Assembly (NCBI GenBank): GCA_001839685.1
Contig: MLAK01000727.1
Coordinates: 124,001 to 188,000 of the forward strand
Direction: 5' to 3'
Origin: Tritrichomonas foetus
Lineage: Eukaryota > Parabasalia > Tritrichomonadida > Tritrichomonadidae
DNA length: 64,000 bases
Position numbers and translations under genes: made by a program. Numbering within the stretch: the stretch's first letter is position 1; every line of letters begins with the position of its first letter. The notes beneath the pieces are model-generated. The model was not told the DNA's origin, ran no database searches, and saw nothing but the letters and a program-made list of their open reading frames with translations. This document shows, piece by piece, positions 50,970-60,917 of the stretch.

Positions 50970-52010
50970 ATGTGGTTTACTGTTGAGAATGATCCAGAAT
51001 TTGTGACAAATCTCATGAATATCGTTTTATTAATTCTGGTATTCATCTCATTTATTTTCGTTCTATATGACCAGTTTTACTTCGACGAGACTCTTTATGA
51101 TCTCGAAAATTTACCTACCACGAATCCCCGTAAAATAACCTATTATATCGAGCCAATGGTCAATACACAACACCCCGAAGAGTTCCCATCGATTTTCAAA
51201 CAGCCTACCGTCACCCTAACAGTCGTGATTCCGGCATACAATGAAAGCCTGCGCCTACCCGACATGCTCAAAGACACTATCGATTATCTCAGAAACAGAC
51301 AGCAAAACGATTCTGGCTTCACGTTTGAAATCATAGTCGTTGATGATGGTTCGAAAGATAATACCGCCGATTTAACAATAAAATTCGCTAATTCGAATCC
51401 GGAAGTGAGGCTCCTCCGCCAGCCATTCAACATGGGCAAGGGCGCCGCTGTTCAGGCCGGCTGCCTCCACGCCAGAGGTAAAATGATGTTGATGGTTGAT
51501 GCAGATGGCGCCACAAAGATTTCCGAATTGGCACTTCTCGAATCAAAATACTTCGACTTATATAGGAATAACCAACGCGTTGTTGTGGTTGGCAGTCGAG
51601 CACTTTTGGATGGCCAAATGAAGGCTGATCGCACTTTTGTCAGAAAGCTGCTCGGTAAGGCCTTCCATATTTTAATATATATCTCTGGAGTCAGGGGCAT
51701 AAAGGACACACAATGCGGCTTCAAGCTCTTCTCCAGGGAGGCAGCACGCTGGCTTTTCCCCAACCAGCGAATTCAAAGGTGGTGCTTTGATCCAGAATTA
51801 CTCGTTATTGCGCGTAAGAAGGATATGGCAGTGGCAGAAATACCTGTTGAGTGGCACGAAATACCAGGTTCGAAGATGCGCATATCAGCTATGTTCAAAA
51901 TGGCAATGGACCTTTTAAAGATAGCTGTTTTTTACGGATTGGGGCTGTGGGATATTCGAATGAAAGAATCAGACTCGTTTGTGCGTGATGCAGACTTGCT
52001 TATAATGTGA
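50970..52010 (+). CDS. ALG5: Dolichyl-phosphate beta-glucosyltransferase
   Basis: This 346-residue enzyme transfers glucose from UDP-glucose to dolichyl phosphate at the cytosolic face of the ER. A membrane anchor spans about 12-34. The GT2 fold follows: TVVIPAYNESLRLPDML (84-100), VVDDGSKDNT (123-132), NMGKGAAVQ and the metal-binding DADGATK (177-183). The ALG5-specific DTQCGFKLFSREAARWLF and FDPELL blocks separate it from the shorter Dol-P-Man synthase DPM1. All expected motifs are intact. Trichomonads are reported to make a short oligosaccharide lacking glucose, so the use of Dol-P-Glc here is an open question. Confidence 0.93.
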   Translation: MWFTVENDPEFVTNLMNIVLLILVFISFIFVLYDQFYFDETLYDLENLPTTNPRKITYYIEPMVNTQHPEEFPSIFKQPTVTLTVVIPAYNESLRLPDMLKDTIDYLRNRQQNDSGFTFEIIVVDDGSKDNTADLTIKFANSNPEVRLLRQPFNMGKGAAVQAGCLHARGKMMLMVDADGATKISELALLESKYFDLYRNNQRVVVVGSRALLDGQMKADRTFVRKLLGKAFHILIYISGVRGIKDTQCGFKLFSREAARWLFPNQRIQRWCFDPELLVIARKKDMAVAEIPVEWHEIPGSKMRISAMFKMAMDLLKIAVFYGLGLWDIRMKESDSFVRDADLLIM

Positions 52011-52100
52011 TTTGATAAAGTTATGAAGGATTAATTCTCTCTCTCTCCTTTTAATGTTTTTTTGTGAGCATTTAATTTTAGACAAGATATCTCAATCTGA

Positions 52101-52285
52101 AAAAGGATTTCTCATTGTGACAAAAAGATTTCTCATTGTGACAAAAAGATTTCTCAGAGTGACAAAAGATTTCTCATAGTGACAAAAGATTTCTCATAGT
52201 GACAAAAAGATTTCTCAGAGTGACAAAAAGATTTCTCAGAGTGACAAAAGATTTCTCAGAGTGACAAAAGATTTCTCAGAGTGAC
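52101..52285. repeat. 20/21-bp minisatellite
   Basis: Nine copies of the unit AAAAGATTTCTCAGAGTGAC, some with one extra A, fill the 3' spacer (52011-52361) between the convergent ALG5 and NAA20 genes. Positions CAGAGT, CATAGT and CATTGT alternate in blocks, as expected from local duplication. Confidence 0.92.
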
Positions 52286-52361
52286 AAAAAGAGAATTAAT
52301 TTAAACTAAGAAAGAATTATATAGAATATGTGGGTTATAATTTTATTTATATTTATACATT

Positions 52362-52892
52362 TTAATCCCAACCAACTTCATCTTTTGTCACAGGATGATC
52401 AAGCGGGATACTAAACTTCTTTTCTCTATCCCTTGGAAGTGACTTCCGCATGTCATAGCCGTCCTCATTCAGAGTCTCGTAATAATTCGTGATTTGCCGA
52501 TATAGCACGTAGCCAAGCTTTTCATACATTGTTTGTGCGTGCTTGTTAGTTGGCCTAACGTAGAGATCGACGAAATATGCTCTGAAAAGTTTATCTGCGG
52601 TATTTTCCAAAAATTTCATCAAGAGTGAAGCAATTCCCAGGCGACGATAATCTTCGCATACTGTAACGGCCGTCACGTGTCCTTTGCATTGGCTTGGGTC
52701 TTCTGTTTTGGCTGATCCAAGGATATATCCGACAACATCGTTGGAATTATTGGAAACAGTCCAGGCTAGTTGAGGCCACTGAAGAGTATAGTATAAATAA
52801 AATGGAATGCTGTATGTTTCTGTCCATTCATCAATATTTACTCGGCTATATCGCCAAATGTCTTCAAGAGACCAAGGCTGAATCGAAACCAT
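52362..52892 (-). CDS. NAA20: N-alpha-acetyltransferase 20, NatB catalytic subunit
   Basis: This 176-residue GNAT enzyme acetylates nascent proteins that start Met-Asp, Met-Glu, Met-Asn or Met-Gln. It matches NAA20 end to end: the N-terminal LTETYSIPFYLYY-type block (here NIDEWTETYSIPFYLYYTLQ), GHVTAVTV, the acetyl-CoA loop RRLGIA (83-88), FVDLYVRPTN, MYEKLGYVLYR and the family-specific DGYDMRKSLPRD with the IPLDHPV tail. It acts on ribosomes with NAA25, not seen here. The next gene upstream on the minus strand is a transporter. Confidence 0.95.
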   Translation of the reverse strand: MVSIQPWSLEDIWRYSRVNIDEWTETYSIPFYLYYTLQWPQLAWTVSNNSNDVVGYILGSAKTEDPSQCKGHVTAVTVCEDYRRLGIASLLMKFLENTADKLFRAYFVDLYVRPTNKHAQTMYEKLGYVLYRQITNYYETLNEDGYDMRKSLPRDREKKFSIPLDHPVTKDEVGWD

Positions 52893-52954
52893 CTAGTTTT
52901 TCTTTCAATGAATGGTCAATTTCGAAGGCGAAAATATAACATCGTAAAAATAGT

Positions 52955-53025
52955 TAAGAGTTTGTATGTTAACTCATTTGAATCCTAATTAATTGATTGA
53001 CTGTCAGGTAACATACAAACTCTTA
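52955..53025. repeat. Inverted repeat, 17-bp perfect stem
   Basis: TAAGAGTTTGTATGTTA (52955-52971) is matched by its exact reverse complement at 53009-53025 with a 37-nt loop. A second outer pair, ATCGTAAAAAT at 52941-52951 and its complement at 53106-53116, brackets it. The structure lies 63 bp upstream of the NAA20 ATG. Confidence 0.85.
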
Positions 53026-53213
53026 GCCATTTGTGCACCAAAGAAGTCTCAGTACATTGTCTATCTCATCTCAAGTATTGATTCTAACTTTTCACACCAA
53101 TAATCATTTTTACGATTGGCCAAAACAAAGACAAATCACTAATTAATTAGGGGACAAACAAAGAATATGAAAGAAAAAAGACTCAAAAAAACACATCACA
53201 AAAACATAAATAT

Positions 53214-54800
53214 TTACTCAAACTTCATGGCAAGGATGAGGCCATACCCGATGCTTGCCAAGATTGCAACGCCGCCAAGGACAGTTGGCCATCCGACAAT
53301 GAAGAAGTTCTTTCCAGTGAGGAATGACTCGCTTGTCAATTTCGATGGGTCGTAGCGGAGGTGCCTTTGAACACCCGAAATGAGTGCGTTGGGGAAGGAT
53401 GAAATGTGGAAGAGTTGGCTGCAGCTGATCATCAGAGCGGAGCTTGTGAGAAGGACGGTTGGATGGTGAAGTGAGTCTCCAATCACCTGAAGAACTGGGA
53501 AGAGGATGGCAGCAGCACTTGTATGATTAATCACAGATGTCAAAATTGCCTCAATCAGCATGACAATAATTAGAACCACCCAAATGTTCAAACCGCCAAG
53601 AGTTGATGAAATCGTATTGGCAATGATATCTAATAATCCGCTAACTGTCATGGCTTCACCCAAGGCAAGACCGCCGCCCATCAGAACGAGAGTAGACCAA
53701 CGAAGTGTACCAAAGTCGTGCGAGTCGAGGATGCCGCAGCTGAAGAATACCATAACGGGGATCAATGATGTGATTCCAACATGACCCAAATATTCAGAAA
53801 ATGTTTCATTGAGTGCCCACAGGACGATGGTGGCGACGGTTGTGATACAGGCAAGAGTATGGCGGAAACTCCATGGTTTGAATTCCTGAGTCGAACCACT
53901 CACTGTGAGCTTGTCTGTCTTCGGCTTGTAGAGGATGATCAAGTAGAGCCAGAAAAAGAAGAGAAGAACAATAGCGGTTGGGGTTGCGAATGCCATCCAT
54001 TGGATAAACGAGATTGGCTTGGCGGACTTATCGTTAATGTATTTGATAGCGAGAATGTTTTGAGGCGAACTGATTGTGGTTGGCATACCGCCGGCGTTAC
54101 CACTCCATGCGAGGCCGAATAAAATCGCGTTGATGAACTTGTCTTCTGGGTCGAGCGAGCGAATGATTGGAAGCGAGAATGTGAGAACGAGTGTAGTCGA
54201 AGCAACGTTTGAGAGGAAAGCTGCAATGCAGAAATTCAATATCATTAAGGCTAGGAGGACGATCCTTGGTTTGGGAGAAATGTGAGAAAGCATGAATGCT
54301 GAAACACGATCTGTAATTTCGAGTTTTGTTAAAGCAGCGCTGATTGTTAAAGAACCAAGAAATACAAAAATGATGGGATCCATAAATTTGTTAGCTAATT
54401 TGGTCGCAAGGACAGAAGCTTTAATTCTTGTTCCTGTCTCGGCATCGTAGCCAACGCGAAGCCAAATGCAGCTCGCTGGTACAAGGTAAGCTGTTGCGTA
54501 TGATGGAATCAGTTCTGTGCCCCAACAAAAGGCAGCCGTGATTAATATTGCCAGGCAGCTGTGGGCGGTTGGAGTCTTTGTCATGATGGGGCAACAATAG
54601 ATAATAGCGAAAATTGCAACGCAAATGATTGGCAAGAAACTTGGGCTCTTTTTCTTTTGATATTCGTTGACGTTGTATACATTTTTGCGAACCTGGTCAT
54701 TGTCCATATTGCTTAAACGCTGGAGCCTCGAGTATGAGTTTTCCTCGGGCTGATCGATGATCATTTGTTCATCACCTATGGAAACGAGTGCTTCAGACAT
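53214..54800 (-). CDS. SLC13/DASS-family transporter, Pho90-like without SPX
   Basis: The 528-residue protein has about twelve membrane segments after a 50-residue polar N-terminus. The DASS family signature is seen in FLSNVASTTLVLTFSLPIIR and in SGNAGGMPTTISSPQNILA, which resembles the yeast low-affinity phosphate carriers Pho87/Pho90/Pho91, but no SPX domain is present. The second repeat motif, VINHTSAAAILFPVL, is also kept. Likely substrates are phosphate or a dicarboxylate/sulfate with sodium or proton coupling; the sequence does not decide. GC content is above its surroundings, suggesting good expression. Confidence 0.85.
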   Translation of the reverse strand: MSEALVSIGDEQMIIDQPEENSYSRLQRLSNMDNDQVRKNVYNVNEYQKKKSPSFLPIICVAIFAIIYCCPIMTKTPTAHSCLAILITAAFCWGTELIPSYATAYLVPASCIWLRVGYDAETGTRIKASVLATKLANKFMDPIIFVFLGSLTISAALTKLEITDRVSAFMLSHISPKPRIVLLALMILNFCIAAFLSNVASTTLVLTFSLPIIRSLDPEDKFINAILFGLAWSGNAGGMPTTISSPQNILAIKYINDKSAKPISFIQWMAFATPTAIVLLFFFWLYLIILYKPKTDKLTVSGSTQEFKPWSFRHTLACITTVATIVLWALNETFSEYLGHVGITSLIPVMVFFSCGILDSHDFGTLRWSTLVLMGGGLALGEAMTVSGLLDIIANTISSTLGGLNIWVVLIIVMLIEAILTSVINHTSAAAILFPVLQVIGDSLHHPTVLLTSSALMISCSQLFHISSFPNALISGVQRHLRYDPSKLTSESFLTGKNFFIVGWPTVLGGVAILASIGYGLILAMKFE

Positions 54801-55653
54801 TGGAGTATTTCACCTTTTTATTGGATTTCTATTCGATTCTCAACTTCACTTGATCATTGAAAATTAACTTTTTCTGAAGTGCATATCCAACTTTTTCAAA
54901 ATATTCTTAATTCTTTGTGAAATTGATCAATTGCTTTTTTTCATTAAAATATGATGATTATATGTTATTAGAAGTACGAGTATTCCAAATGAAGTAATTT
55001 GTGGTGAAAATCATCATCTTCAAATTGAGAATCAGTTCTACATCTTTTGAAATCCTAACTTTTTCATGAAAAATTCACCCAATATATAAAAGAATTTGAA
55101 AAGAATAAAATGTTTTGTGAACAATTCAAATTTGTGACAGTTTGACAACTTGTGGTATAGAAATATTGGCATATCCATTCAAAATCTGGAAGATGTTAAA
55201 GAATAAATTTATTTGATCTTTTATCACGATTTATAGCAGTGATGCTACTTGGATATAGGAACCAAAAATTCTATATTTTCATTATCTTTACCCCTTAACA
55301 CTTTCAGCTGTTTTACAAGCATAAATCATATATGATAGCCTATCTCAGACAGAGCATTTCAATAATTATATATTTTTTCACTCATTAGATTCATATTTAT
55401 GTGCATAACGAATTTCTCATCTCTAACGAATTTTTTTTAAATGTTCTCTCATTTTAATTAATATTTTAAGAAATGTTCATTTATTACCATATAAATTGCA
55501 GCATTTCCTAAATATAAATGTTGATAATTATGTATTATATCTTAAAACTTATAAACATTAAAAAATATAAAATTAAGATAATGAATTTTTTGTTTTTATG
55601 GTAATTGTTATGATAGAACAAACATCTAATATATCTAAATTCAAATGTGAATT
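54801..55653. other. Intergenic spacer
   Basis: An 850-bp very AT-rich spacer between two minus-strand genes. No gene, RNA or array is visible. Confidence 0.45.
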
Positions 55654-56337
55654 TTAAAAAGTTGGTAACATAACTTTTTGGATCAAATTTTGTACAATTT
55701 CACGAACTTGTTCATTATTCCAAATTTGAGCCAGCCAATAAAACTTGACTTTCTGATTCCTGCTAGCATCTCTATTAGGGGCAAATTTACCTGGTATAGT
55801 AAGTTTCAAAGTTGGATAAATATGATTAAATTCTTTTTGTGTGATAGCTCTTCCAAATTCTTTTTTCATCCATTGATAAGGAGCTGTTTCATGCACATTA
55901 ACAGTATCCATTGTTTTTAAAACTTTAGCTATTCGATCTTTTTCATAATGTACTGGATGTTTATGACGATCATGAAAATGAGTTGATGGGATCGGCAAAT
56001 TTGGATTCATTGTATATGGAGCAGGCATAGGAACTAGAACTATCATTGCAGGAATTTGTTGGACAGTCATGTAAGAAGTTGGGAAAAATCCTGAAATTGG
56101 AGATGATGGATAGCTTTCGGATTCATTTTGCGTTTGTGGTGGTTGAAACATATCGTTCATTTCGTCTTCATTTTCTACAGGAACTATATTGTAATATTTT
56201 TCGAAAAAAGATCTATCTGATAATTTTCGACTCACCTTATTATTATTTACTTCCAAGTTTGCAATTTTATATTGGCTTATAGAACTAAAATTCAAAGGAC
56301 GATTAAAATCATTAAGGACGATTTGATCAACAAGCAT
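55654..56337 (-). CDS. Hypothetical protein
   Basis: The 227-residue protein is not recognised. The N-terminal 120 residues are low in order and Pro-rich (PPQTQNESESYPSSPISGFF). The C-terminal part (about 125-225) looks folded: KDRIAKVLKTMDTVNVHETA, then QWMKKEFGRAITQKEFN and KVKFYWLAQIWNNEQVREIV. This could be a small helical DNA- or protein-binding domain. There is no membrane segment. ATG at 56337 is used in place of the TTG before it. Confidence 0.55.
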   Translation of the reverse strand: MLVDQIVLNDFNRPLNFSSISQYKIANLEVNNNKVSRKLSDRSFFEKYYNIVPVENEDEMNDMFQPPQTQNESESYPSSPISGFFPTSYMTVQQIPAMIVLVPMPAPYTMNPNLPIPSTHFHDRHKHPVHYEKDRIAKVLKTMDTVNVHETAPYQWMKKEFGRAITQKEFNHIYPTLKLTIPGKFAPNRDASRNQKVKFYWLAQIWNNEQVREIVQNLIQKVMLPTF

Positions 56338-57494
56338 CAATTAAATAAAAATGATATCATTTTTTTGTGTATTTTTATTGGCAAAGTTTTCCAAGGCAAA
56401 ACTAAAACAATTCAATTTTCAATTGAAAATACTTCTAAATTGAAATAAAACTCTCTCTTTTTCTGAATAATGGCAAAATTTTCAATCTTATTAAAATAAT
56501 GACACTTTATTTGGCATAAATACCAAGCTCAGGGAAATCCCTTACAATATAATTGAAACTTTGGATAGAGAAAATTTGATAAAAAATGAGAAAATAAAGT
56601 GAGGCCAGTTTTATCATGAGCACTTTTCGTTAATTTGACTTTTCTTTTGACCTTAAATGTTCACGATGATAAAACTCACACCCTAGGTTATCATATCGAC
56701 GTGACATGTGTTCTTTATATGGCATTTTGCCTAATCCTTTGACTAGGAATAATTGACCAAATTAATGTTAATTGTAAAAAAAGATAAGCACTATGTCTAT
56801 CTTCATGGTAAATCACCACCCTTTGAAAATATTTTGAATGTATATAGTATTCAATAATTAATAAACTTTCGAAATGCATGCCACATCACGATTTTTGTTA
56901 GATATGCCATAAGCTTTTCTATTCATTTAAACAAGTCATAGAAAATATTTCATAGAATATTTGCTGACATCTCACTTTTTTTCTCTTGATTGATATTGGC
57001 TGGCATCAAAAAAGAAAGTGAAATTTTGAAGAGATGAAATAGCTGCCAGCTGTTTCGATCAACTAATTGACAGACAAAGGATATCTCAAAAATTAAGACA
57101 ATTTGAGAGCGAATAGGAGAAGAGTCATGATTAAAACCGATTTATGACTAACAGAGTTAAAATAGAATTTGGCATGCACTTTGAGCGCTTGGAGATAAAC
57201 TAAAGTTCAATAGAACATACATTACATTCTGTATTCATGCATTCAATTAAATAGAAAGTTTGACTGATTCTGAAATAATTCTTATCATAATATATTAATG
57301 TGAGTGAAACATAATGTTAAGAAAACATCAAAAGAATAGATAAAAAAAGATAAGAAGGGTTCCATGAAGTGATTCTTTAAGCCGACTTAAAAAAATATTA
57401 CATTTTATTCACGTAGATTCGAAGTTAAATATTGGTGTAAAACTGTAGTAGTTTAATATATTTATAAATATTCACAATTTTTTTTGTATCTTCT
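56338..57494. other. Intergenic spacer
   Basis: A 1.15-kb spacer with no supported gene. ACTAACAGAG near 57147 looks like part of a trichomonad 3' splice signal but has no matching coding frame. Confidence 0.45.
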
Positions 57495-60400
57495 TCAAAG
57501 CTCTGAAGAAGATAGTCTTGAAGACTGTGTTGTGTAAGGTGATTCTTCGTCTTCTGAGCTTTCTTCCTTTGGCTTCACCCAATGTCTTGGTCCCTTTCCA
57601 CGCTTGTTGAGGTAGTGCCTTTCGCGATAGATTCTGTGAATGGTTGGGAAGAATCTTTCTCTTGTGTAGCTGATCAAGAAAGGTACGAAAACTGATGCAA
57701 ACAATGAAATCAAGAAGGTCATCCATGGATTTGCTTGACCCATTGTGACTGTAACAACCGATGTGAATGCAGGGTCAAATAAGTAGAAGTAAGCCACAAT
57801 AATAATTGGTGCCAAAATAATATTAATTCCCCAAACAATGTATGTACCAGTGTTTTGATTCTCCATCCACATGATGAATTGAATGATAACTGTATACAAC
57901 ATTGCTAAATAAACCCATGTGCCTATTTCATTAAGGCTGTAATCTTGCATTGTCAGTCTTGGACCGTAGTAACAAGTAACACTTTGGTAGACACCAAGCC
58001 ATAGATAATAAATAAGGTTCCATGTGGACATTGGATCGAATTCTGGCTGATATAAAATAGGATTAGCCAAAAGAACATCTTGTGGTAAATCTTGCTCCCA
58101 GAATCCCATAATCAATGGACAAAGTGCTGTAAAAACAAGATTGAAGCAAGACATTAAGAATCCATTATAGAATGCTGTTGGTGACCACAAATTATCAAAA
58201 GCAAACCATAATTGTGCAAAAATGAAAACAATATTCTTATAAACCATTGAAATTGCAACAAATGCAAATCTTCTGTATGTCCAATGTCCATGAACCATCA
58301 AACAACGTCTAAGATGACGGAATCTTGGAATTGCGAAATCAGAAGACATTGCAGCTTGACTTCCTTCACGTCCATAAACACCAATACCCATATCTGCGAC
58401 TTGAATCATTCCAACATCATTTGCACCATCACCAATACCGAGTGTTGAACGGCCTGCTTCTTTAACAACTTGAGTTACATGTGCTTTCATGAATGGCGAA
58501 ACTCTGCTAAGGATTACAGAGTCACATTGATCAGCAAGTTTCATGAATTTGTCTTGATATAAGTGAATAGCATGTTCAACAGCATCTGCAGTGATGATAA
58601 GAACTGGTGATTCAAATGAACTTACACTTCCTAATAAAGCTTCAAGTTTATGACCGACTGCATTAGGTTCAGTTGTAGAAACAATCATCATTTCGCTCTT
58701 TGGATCAATGACACCTGATGTTTTACCAATAGCAATTGCTGTTTCAAGTTTATCACCGGTTAAAACCCATAATTTAATACCAGCATCACGAATCCAACGA
58801 ATAGTTTCAGGAACTTCAGCTTGAAGGCGATCTTCAACACCAGAAACACCAATTGAATAAAGTCCGTTTTCAATAAGTCCAGCAATTTCGAATAACCTTT
58901 CATCACGATTTTCGAGTGCAGCCTCGGCTTCATGATAACTTTTCATCCATGGAGTAAGTTCTTCATCTTTAATTTCGCGGGAAGCAAAAACTAAAGTTCG
59001 AAGACCAGTTGCTGCAAAATCATTAACAGTATCCTGATATTCAAATGTCGTTGTTCGTTCTGCCATTACGTTATCTGCACCTTTTGTGTAAATAATAGCA
59101 GGTTGGTCACCTGATTTTACAATAATTGACATTCTCTTACGATCTGAGTTGAAAGGAAGTTGGGCAAGAATATCGAATGTTTGTGGTTTGCCTCTTACAT
59201 CGACAGTTAATGATGTAATTCCACGTGAAATGAGTCTAACGCCACATTTTGCAGCAAATGCAACAAAAGCGGCTTCATCTGGAGAATCGGCATTATATTC
59301 AAGTTTTCCATCACTCTTTTTATGAACGATGATATTATTGCAGATTGCCATAGCCATTAAAATTGGAAGGTTGGCAGTAGCTAATGATGGATCTGCTTCG
59401 ATAGAATCCAAAAATTCGCGTGCATTGAAGGTACCTGCATAAGTAGCAAATTTAAGAAGTTCCATTTGGTTTTCAGTAAGTGTTCCAGTTTTATCAGTAA
59501 GAATATGAGTGACCAATCCAAGCTGACAGATAATGTTGGAGTTGTGAGCTCTTCCGTACCCAAATTCAGGATCATAAAGTTCGGGATCATGAGAAATGAC
59601 AATTTTATGGAATAAGCGGACAATTTCGATCGTCACCAACAATGAAATTGGGAACAAGTATGAATAAAGCACGAAGTATTGTGTAAAGAATTCAAGGAAA
59701 CTAGTTCCATATCCTGGATAAAGTTCTTTCATAAGAGGGAATCTTTCACCATTATCCATAGAAACTCCAACAAATGTCGAAACAAAGCAGAAGATCATTT
59801 TGAAGATGAAAACGACAATAAGCATTCTGTTTAAGTTTCTATCGAATTGTGTCATTTTGGCTGGTGGCATCTTAACATTTTGCATGATTTTTGTATCATG
59901 GCCAGTTCGAATTGCAACACCAAGAATGTTATCAGTATAGTGTGTGCAAACTCCACTCAAAAGAACGTTATTTATAGTAATAGGCCAATATTGGCTTCCA
60001 CAGCGAAGACGAGCGTCGAAACGTGTTAAATCACGATCAGGCTCACCTGCTTCAATTGAATAGTGATTACGAGAAATGAGATCAACCGCATTTTTGCCTT
60101 CAAATGCTGGATGTGTTTGCATGGTTTTGACAGCAGTTTCACCGTTCAAATTGGTCTCAGAGTAGTAGCAGAGTCCAGATTCTTGACTAGAGCCAATAAA
60201 AAGAAGATCGGCCGGAACCATCATATCATCTGTAATTTTCACAATATCACCAACGCAGATATCTGCTGCCTTAACTTGAACGAATTGACCATTTCTATAA
60301 ACAAGAGCTGGTGCAAAGTTCCGCTTTTTATCTTCGAAATATTTCAACAAATCTTCGATTCCTGCCTTGGCCATTGAAACAATAAGAACGACAATCATTG

Positions 60401-60917
60401 GAACAAGCTGGAAAAGATAGTTAATAGGGGCTGTTGGAAGGAAAGAAACGATCAAAACAAAGATATAATAAATATTTGAAAGAACACGATATTGCTCGAA
60501 AAGCGTGAGTGGAATAAAGGTGTACCATCTGTATCTTGTTGTACGAACTTCGTTACCTTTTTGACCTGGATATTTGGTATTTTCGCCGTTGATGGAGATT
60601 TTGGCCCACACTGATTTTTTGTCAAATTTATTAACATCATCTTTACTGTCTGAGGAGGAACTTTTCTTGTCTTTTCCTCCTTTTTTGGAATTTTTGATTT
60701 CGTCTTTTTTGGCGTCTGCGTCTTCAGCTTTTTTGTCGATTCCTCCACTTTTTCTTTCATTTTGCGCAGCATTTTTTGGAGAGTGGTGATTGTTATGGGA
60801 ATGGCCATGCTTATGTTTTGGTGGAGCAGGCGAGGAGGATGAAAAACTTTGCGAGCTCACTGATGAAGAGCTTTCATCGCTAGTCGAATTTTTGATTCCG
60901 TCAGTCGATGATGACAT
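57495..60917 (-). CDS. P4-type ATPase (phospholipid flippase)
   Basis: The 1140-residue protein moves phospholipids to the cytosolic leaflet of cell or Golgi/endosome membranes. A Ser- and Lys-rich N-terminus (1-108) precedes the P4 start motif. The actuator motif is NLNGETAVK (N258 to K264), where most P4 ATPases have DGETNLK; the catalytic Glu (E260) is kept. The TM4 motif is PISLLVTIEIV. The phosphorylated Asp is D475 in LTDKTGTLTENQ. The nucleotide domain carries ADSPDEAAFV and the hinge GDGANDVGMIQVADMGIG is intact, as is the P4 C-terminal HGHWTYRR block. Ten membrane segments are expected. Partner CDC50 is not in the window. Confidence 0.95.
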   Translation of the reverse strand: MSSSTDGIKNSTSDESSSSVSSQSFSSSSPAPPKHKHGHSHNNHHSPKNAAQNERKSGGIDKKAEDADAKKDEIKNSKKGGKDKKSSSSDSKDDVNKFDKKSVWAKISINGENTKYPGQKGNEVRTTRYRWYTFIPLTLFEQYRVLSNIYYIFVLIVSFLPTAPINYLFQLVPMIVVLIVSMAKAGIEDLLKYFEDKKRNFAPALVYRNGQFVQVKAADICVGDIVKITDDMMVPADLLFIGSSQESGLCYYSETNLNGETAVKTMQTHPAFEGKNAVDLISRNHYSIEAGEPDRDLTRFDARLRCGSQYWPITINNVLLSGVCTHYTDNILGVAIRTGHDTKIMQNVKMPPAKMTQFDRNLNRMLIVVFIFKMIFCFVSTFVGVSMDNGERFPLMKELYPGYGTSFLEFFTQYFVLYSYLFPISLLVTIEIVRLFHKIVISHDPELYDPEFGYGRAHNSNIICQLGLVTHILTDKTGTLTENQMELLKFATYAGTFNAREFLDSIEADPSLATANLPILMAMAICNNIIVHKKSDGKLEYNADSPDEAAFVAFAAKCGVRLISRGITSLTVDVRGKPQTFDILAQLPFNSDRKRMSIIVKSGDQPAIIYTKGADNVMAERTTTFEYQDTVNDFAATGLRTLVFASREIKDEELTPWMKSYHEAEAALENRDERLFEIAGLIENGLYSIGVSGVEDRLQAEVPETIRWIRDAGIKLWVLTGDKLETAIAIGKTSGVIDPKSEMMIVSTTEPNAVGHKLEALLGSVSSFESPVLIITADAVEHAIHLYQDKFMKLADQCDSVILSRVSPFMKAHVTQVVKEAGRSTLGIGDGANDVGMIQVADMGIGVYGREGSQAAMSSDFAIPRFRHLRRCLMVHGHWTYRRFAFVAISMVYKNIVFIFAQLWFAFDNLWSPTAFYNGFLMSCFNLVFTALCPLIMGFWEQDLPQDVLLANPILYQPEFDPMSTWNLIYYLWLGVYQSVTCYYGPRLTMQDYSLNEIGTWVYLAMLYTVIIQFIMWMENQNTGTYIVWGINIILAPIIIVAYFYLFDPAFTSVVTVTMGQANPWMTFLISLFASVFVPFLISYTRERFFPTIHRIYRERHYLNKRGKGPRHWVKPKEESSEDEESPYTTQSSRLSSSEL

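Noticed and set aside
57140..57160. ACTAACAGAG resembling a 3' splice signal
   Set aside because: No GTATGT partner and no coding frame on either side.
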